DNA of 64,000 nt from Sipunculus nudus. Its lineage: Eukaryota > Annelida > Sipuncula > Golfingiida > Sipunculidae. The stretch spans positions 33,627,956-33,691,955 of the forward strand of contig CM049318.1 of the NCBI GenBank assembly GCA_026874595.1. Reading direction: 5' to 3'. Under the pieces are notes generated by a model. The model made no database searches. It worked only from the letters and a program-made list of their open reading frames with translations, and was not told the DNA's origin. The position numbers were made by a program, and so were the translations under genes. Within the stretch, counting starts at the first letter, position 1, and each line of letters opens with the position of its first letter. Of the stretch, positions 58,700 to 64,000 are shown in pieces.

Positions 58700-61600
58700 A
58701 TACAGTATCGAGAAATTAAGTGTTTTTTCAGTATATATCTATACAATATAGTCTTATACCCTAGATTTATTTGAAAAGGTAGAGCAAATGTACGCCTATA
58801 TTTTTACCACAACGGCAAAAAATTTCTTACAAGCAAAATCTATCGTTTCGATATGTCTAAATATATTACATAACGATCTACACCACTACATTAATATGAT
58901 GTAATATTAACATGTTTACGTGTAACTACTTGGTGTGTAACACAGGCATGAAGTATTTGTAACGTGTTTAGCAATGATTTTACATAAGAATCTTAGAGAT
59001 ATATCATATACCTACAACGTGTCTATATGAATTTTTTTATATTAAGTGACTTGTTCCGAATCTTAAGATTTCAAACTTAAAGTACATGAGGAATTTGACA
59101 ATTTGACAGCAAATCTTTTCCTTTATAGAGGAAATCTTGTATGAAAAAGGTTATCCATGAATGTAAGCTCCACGCCAAAACTTCACGCACGTGATCAGCG
59201 TGGGAACAAACATTGCCTCCTTTCTTATTTCCCCAAACATCAACTGGGAAAAAAAGGGCCATAATGGCTAATGAAATATTTGGAAACAACAGAATGAATC
59301 TGGGAATAGGAGTCTCAGGAACAAAGGTGGGCACATTTTCTCTGTGTTTTTAAAGTGAGAACATAAGAAAAGTTTTTCAATTCATTACACTTTCCATGAT
59401 AATATTTTTTTTCTTGTCTTTTAAGTTATAGACAATGTAGAAAATATGGATGATGTGAGGTCAACAAGTCACATACTTCCTCTTCACCCTAATGTAGCTT
59501 AATTTTAATAAGATCCACATAATGTGCAAGAATCTGTGTTGTTCAAGTTTATATCACATCTTTCGTATTACTATGCAAGTAATGATAGAATATATGCTAT
59601 AAGAATTAGTTCTCTTGCATGTAACTGAACTTACCTATTGTTAGGCACTATGTGCATGACTTTATATAGTACTTTGTTCCTTTTTGTCGAATATTGCTTA
59701 TTGTGTATTATACGGAATACATTTTTTATTGTGATTTCATTTACTTGCTTGGAAAGGAAATACAGCTCATAATTAATATATTAGATCTTTCACAGCTCGG
59801 GCGGATCTAGGATTTTGGAAAGGTGATATTCCAACTCAAGAAGACTAAACATAAATCCTAAAAAAAGTCCTCAGTCCTGTCAGATAAGAGCGACATATAA
59901 ATTGGTTTAAAAGCCTATAAAAGGCTGCGGCGGCTCAAAGTGGTGGTGGGCGCGGCCCAACCGTATGAAAGCCACTGCACAGTTGGTTTACTATGGACAG
60001 GGTAAATCATTAAGGCACTGCACCATTACCCGCTCTCATTTCACACACCACAAGAAATGGTCACAACATCAACGTCATATGTAGGCTCGTTCCCTTCCCC
60101 CTTACTCGCTCCCTGGGCAAATAAATATATTAATGGTAGGAGTTGGTTGTAAAATCATATTCGATGAATGATAGATATAATTAATGAAGAGCAATTATCA
60201 ATCGACTGTTTTATTTACCTTTTATATTAACGTAAAATCTCCAATTTGGATTTATACTTACCGAATTTTTAAGTTTGGTTTCTACATCATGCTGAAGAGT
60301 CTGGGTATTTACACTTATCGTACACATTCAGTTGTTATGTTGTTAGCAAATTCGGTTAAATAATCTGGCTAATATGACTTCTTTTAATGTAACTGCATAT
60401 CATTCGTGATGTATTATGCAAAACTGCAATCAAATTATTCGATTAAAAACGAAAACTACTTTATATCATCGATATAATTGATTGATTGGCACAGAACTAA
60501 TACATATGCATATGTAATATAAACGGAAACCGGTCTATACTATGTAACGTTGGAGCCACTATTCCGCCAGTGGTCGTTTCTAATCGAAACAAATCTCATA
60601 TCTCTACTACTATGGGCTCTATGGGCCAGCCGGGACTACTTTATCTAAACTCTCAAACTTCAAAATCAAAATTTATACATTTCAGGGAAACAGCTTCTGT
60701 GTACATTCCACATGCGCATGCTTACTAAATGCTATTCTGTAACGTCCTTACCACAAATCTTTATATAATTAGCCTTGAAACAATCCTTACAAACACATTT
60801 TAACGGACTACATTGTCCTCTTCACTACATCTGTACCTATGCCGTTTGAAAATTTGGAAGCCCCGGTGCATTGTGGGGGTGAAAGTGTGACTCCTTTTCT
60901 TGAGTGTCTGAGTCTGCACAGTGAGACGTTGTACCGATTGAACTCTGGTTCTTATGTATGATTCCACGGTTTAAAAGTCGAAAGGCAAAAAAATTGGTTT
61001 TATGTTACCTGTAAATCAAAGATAAGCATTATAGATAGTATAATATCTTTCATATCATCTGCTTATTCGGAACAATATGTCTATATTCGTCGCTAGTACT
61101 CGTCACATTGTTAAGATCGACTTTTGTGATAATGGATATATTATGATAGATTACTGAGTTGTAAGATCGCGAAAATGAGACACACGGAGAAAAAATGACA
61201 TTTGAAAGTCGCGAAATATTCGCCTCGCGAATATAATGGCAACCACAATAATAGGAAACGTTGTCTACGTCCTCCCCTGTATTTAAAGACAAGGGGGCAA
61301 ATATATAACTTCTCTTGTCATGGCACCTGACGTTGAATTACAACATTCACTTCAATCTTGGTCGAAAAGATAACTCGTGCTCTGAAAAACCAGGCAGCCA
61401 ACTGAACGTAATTAAAAAAAGACTCTCCTTAAGCAAAAGTTTACACTTCGATTGATCTAAATATTGTGACAATGAACTGATTGGAGAAGCAAAACTTTAA
61501 TGAATAAATAAATCTGATATTTATGGATAAGATATTAGCTCTTGATCTTGAGAACCATTAATTGAATACCACATCTTGAAATTAGCAGCTCCATACCGTC

Positions 61601-64000
61601 TTTATAAAGGACTCGCCAATAATTTGCGCATATCCCTCAAATACTAGTTGATATTGTGAAGGCATGACAAATAGAAATCAGGGCCACTATCAATATGTTA
61701 ATTTAATTATTTAGAAGCGGTTGTTCGTGGTGAAAACATATGAGAATGTTAAAGATATGAATAAAGGTACAGCTGAGAGTTAATGGTCGATACAACAGGC
61801 CATGTAATAATGGATACAGTTTGGAGAATGGTGGAACAGAAGATCCTGATTGCTGTACTACATTCGCGTTCATTCCCTGTGTAAACACGCCATGGTTATA
61901 GATAGACCATATACAGTAAGGTCTTATATCATTTCTCTACATTGGATTGAGAAAATGGTCGATTTATATCCATGCATATATAGAGCGGGCTATATCATGG
62001 TGCCTTCAATGGTGAAACAGTGACCCTAACAACACCCATGGGCCATGTTTGCTGAGAAAATGTAGGGGTGGGGGCAATCCACAGAAGTAAGGATATAACA
62101 TATACCATGTCCTAACTTTTGATAACATGAGATGTATGTTAATTATTATGGAAAGTTTCGAGTGGAAAATTGAGCAAACTTTACACTTTCTTTCTCGTAA
62201 TCGCTGATTAAAAATACGTTTTAATTCCCTAAAGAGCGAGGGAGACACATCAGTTACATTTTATAACAAAGAGGCAGGTTGTTTTATCTGATCGGTATAG
62301 CCACGATTATATAAACCTAGCCCTAATCGTGAACCATAATCAGGTGCGGATTAAAAGGGGTTGATTAGCCAGCAGGCAGGGGCCTCCCATTTTAGGGGGG
62401 GGGGGGGGGGTCAAGAATTACTTAATTAAAGGTGTGAAACAAATTCATTGCCGAGGACGGCGGATGTTGAATGCGATGTACATAGGATAACTAGACCTTT
62501 TGTGTAAAAATCTCATTTGATGCTTCAGAGTGAAAATACTTCATTCTTAATTTTAATATTTATAGTTATAATCATTCGCGAAAATGGATAGCAATCACTT
62601 CTATTACATTTTCTCTTCATTTACTATGACGCATATATGTCTTTAGGTTTCCTGACAACCCATATGTATAATACCCTTGCTATTTCGCTGTTTTTACCGG
62701 ATACCGCGCAAATCAAAATGTGGTTTTATTTAACACATGCCATGAGTGGTATAATCACGTTCGCTTCATACTGACTATAACTTAAATTCTGAAACAGGGG
62801 GAAAGTGTTCAAAATAACCTTAAGTGTACATCTGGGTAAAAAAAGTGAAAGCCGCTGTAAAATAAATGACAGCGTTGAAGCGTTTGGCGAAAACTGACAT
62901 GTATACAATTCCAACGCACAAAAACAACTAAAGCGTATTTACCCTCTGACATAGACTATCTGGGCGGTGTTATGAACACTCAACAGACATTCTTTTCCAC
63001 ATAGGGCTTCAGCTGGCATGAGATACTAACACGTGCGAACGTGATAATCATGGAATGCGAAAGAGACAGTATCGCATGCGAACGATACAATTAATCGCGT
63101 GCATACGCTATTGTAAAATTATTTTCTTTGTCCAACATACGAGCCTCAATACCTTACTCAAAATGAAATTAGTGCATAAGTAACACAAATATACAATTTC
63201 AAGCGGTCATAAAACTCCCTGTGACATCCAATTGTTTTCATGTAATAAGTGTCACACCAACATCTTATCCCATGATATTCCATTATAAACACCGCGAAAA
63301 CCAAAGTCATATAAAGCATGTTCACACCCTCATATAAAAGTATAAAGATCGAATTCAACAAAATACTCTTCTGTAAAGTTACACAGCTATATCGAGTTTG
63401 CCCATCGAGCTGGCGAAAATGTTTAAAACGGTCAAATTAAGGTAGATCCAGACACCTTACAAACCTGCATTTATTTAGTAATGTTAATGTTGAATATATA
63501 TGACACTGGGTAGACCAGAGAAACTTGTGAATGCATGAAGCCCTGTATGCATTTGGCAATTGCATGTATAAAATCAGCAGCAATGTCACAATTTGTGCGT
63601 CGCATTTGATACATATATCCCTTAGTTATGTGTGCATAAAAGTCAGCAATTTATCATCTGGTGAGTCGTATGAAGCGTGTGCAGCCAAATACGTATATAC
63701 TTGAGGGAAGGGTCCAGAATTCTCGGGAGGGAGGGGTTTGATGTTAATACAAATGAAATAATACATTACAAAAAGACCCAACTCAATGAATCGGATGTAG
63801 CCTTAATGTTCCGAAAAAACACCAAAATAATTTTTTTTAAGTGAGGGGTGGATAGGGGGGGGGGGGGGGAGTTTAACCCTTTACATCCCGAATCCGGTTC
63901 CTCCCCCGCTCACACTGGCAACTTGACAATACAAAGTGCGAAGTGACTCGTAGCACTCACATTGTTTACCAAAGGCCTTATGAACACGATACCATATTCC
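58700..64000. other. AT-rich region, no gene recognised
   Basis: No exon chain, RNA gene or conserved protein was found. Long G runs lie at 62395-62410 and 63855-63869. A repeat-like stretch CTCGGGCGGATCTAGGATTTTGG begins near 59798. All open frames are under 90 codons without recognisable motifs. Confidence 0.5.
60860..60880. promoter_or_regulatory. possible ZNF143/Staf-like site
   Basis: On the minus strand the DNA reads CCCCCACAATGCACCGGGG, resembling the ZNF143/Staf core CCCACAATGCAYYG. No gene start is recognised nearby, so this is a sequence match only. Confidence 0.2.

Noticed and set aside
59077-59334. 85-codon minus-strand open frame
   Set aside because: No recognisable motif or supporting signals.

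Overview
The window is animal nuclear DNA. It is AT-rich, its genes are split by GT-AG introns, and it has many dispersed non-autonomous repeats and microsatellites. The protein families, the intronless tandem TRIM genes and the repeat style (a tail of (GGAC)n-type repeats ending in an AGCTCAG...CTGAGCT hairpin) suggest a lophotrochozoan, most likely a bivalve mollusc. That assignment is inference; no rRNA or mitochondrial marker is present. I saw no bacterial operon, CRISPR array or viral gene.

Layout. 1-8,100: repeats and unassigned AT-rich DNA, with a tRNA-derived SINE near 4.4 kb, a (GA)n tract near 6.3 kb and a ~1 kb dispersed repeat at 6.9-7.97 kb. 8,705-17,395 (minus): a complete eight-coding-exon HPRT (hypoxanthine-guanine phosphoribosyltransferase) gene; several exon lengths equal those I recall for human HPRT1. 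17.4-22.2 kb: divergent intergenic region with promoters, microsatellites, a 38-bp near-palindrome and two transposon remnants. 22,188-40,154 (plus): a complete 15-coding-exon NOM1 (nucleolar MIF4G/MA3 protein), with one intron that looks U12-type and has a non-AG 3' end. 40.4-42 kb: an inverted copy of the 6.9-7.97 kb repeat, so HPRT and NOM1 are bracketed by an inverted pair. 42.1-58.7 kb: a TRIM (RING/B-box/coiled-coil) cluster made by tandem duplication, with one intact gene (43,868-45,679), one decayed pseudogene (50,551-52,205), one short relic (53.3 kb) and one copy truncated by frame breaks (56,052-57,815). 58.7-64 kb: no gene recognised.

HPRT (cytosolic purine salvage) and NOM1 (nucleolar small-subunit ribosome biogenesis) are housekeeping genes in head-to-head order about 4.8 kb apart. 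The TRIM cluster is a rapidly turning-over family, probably E3 ubiquitin ligases. Coordinates of exons were read by hand from splice signals and reading-frame continuity: both spliced genes sum to an exact multiple of three without internal stops.
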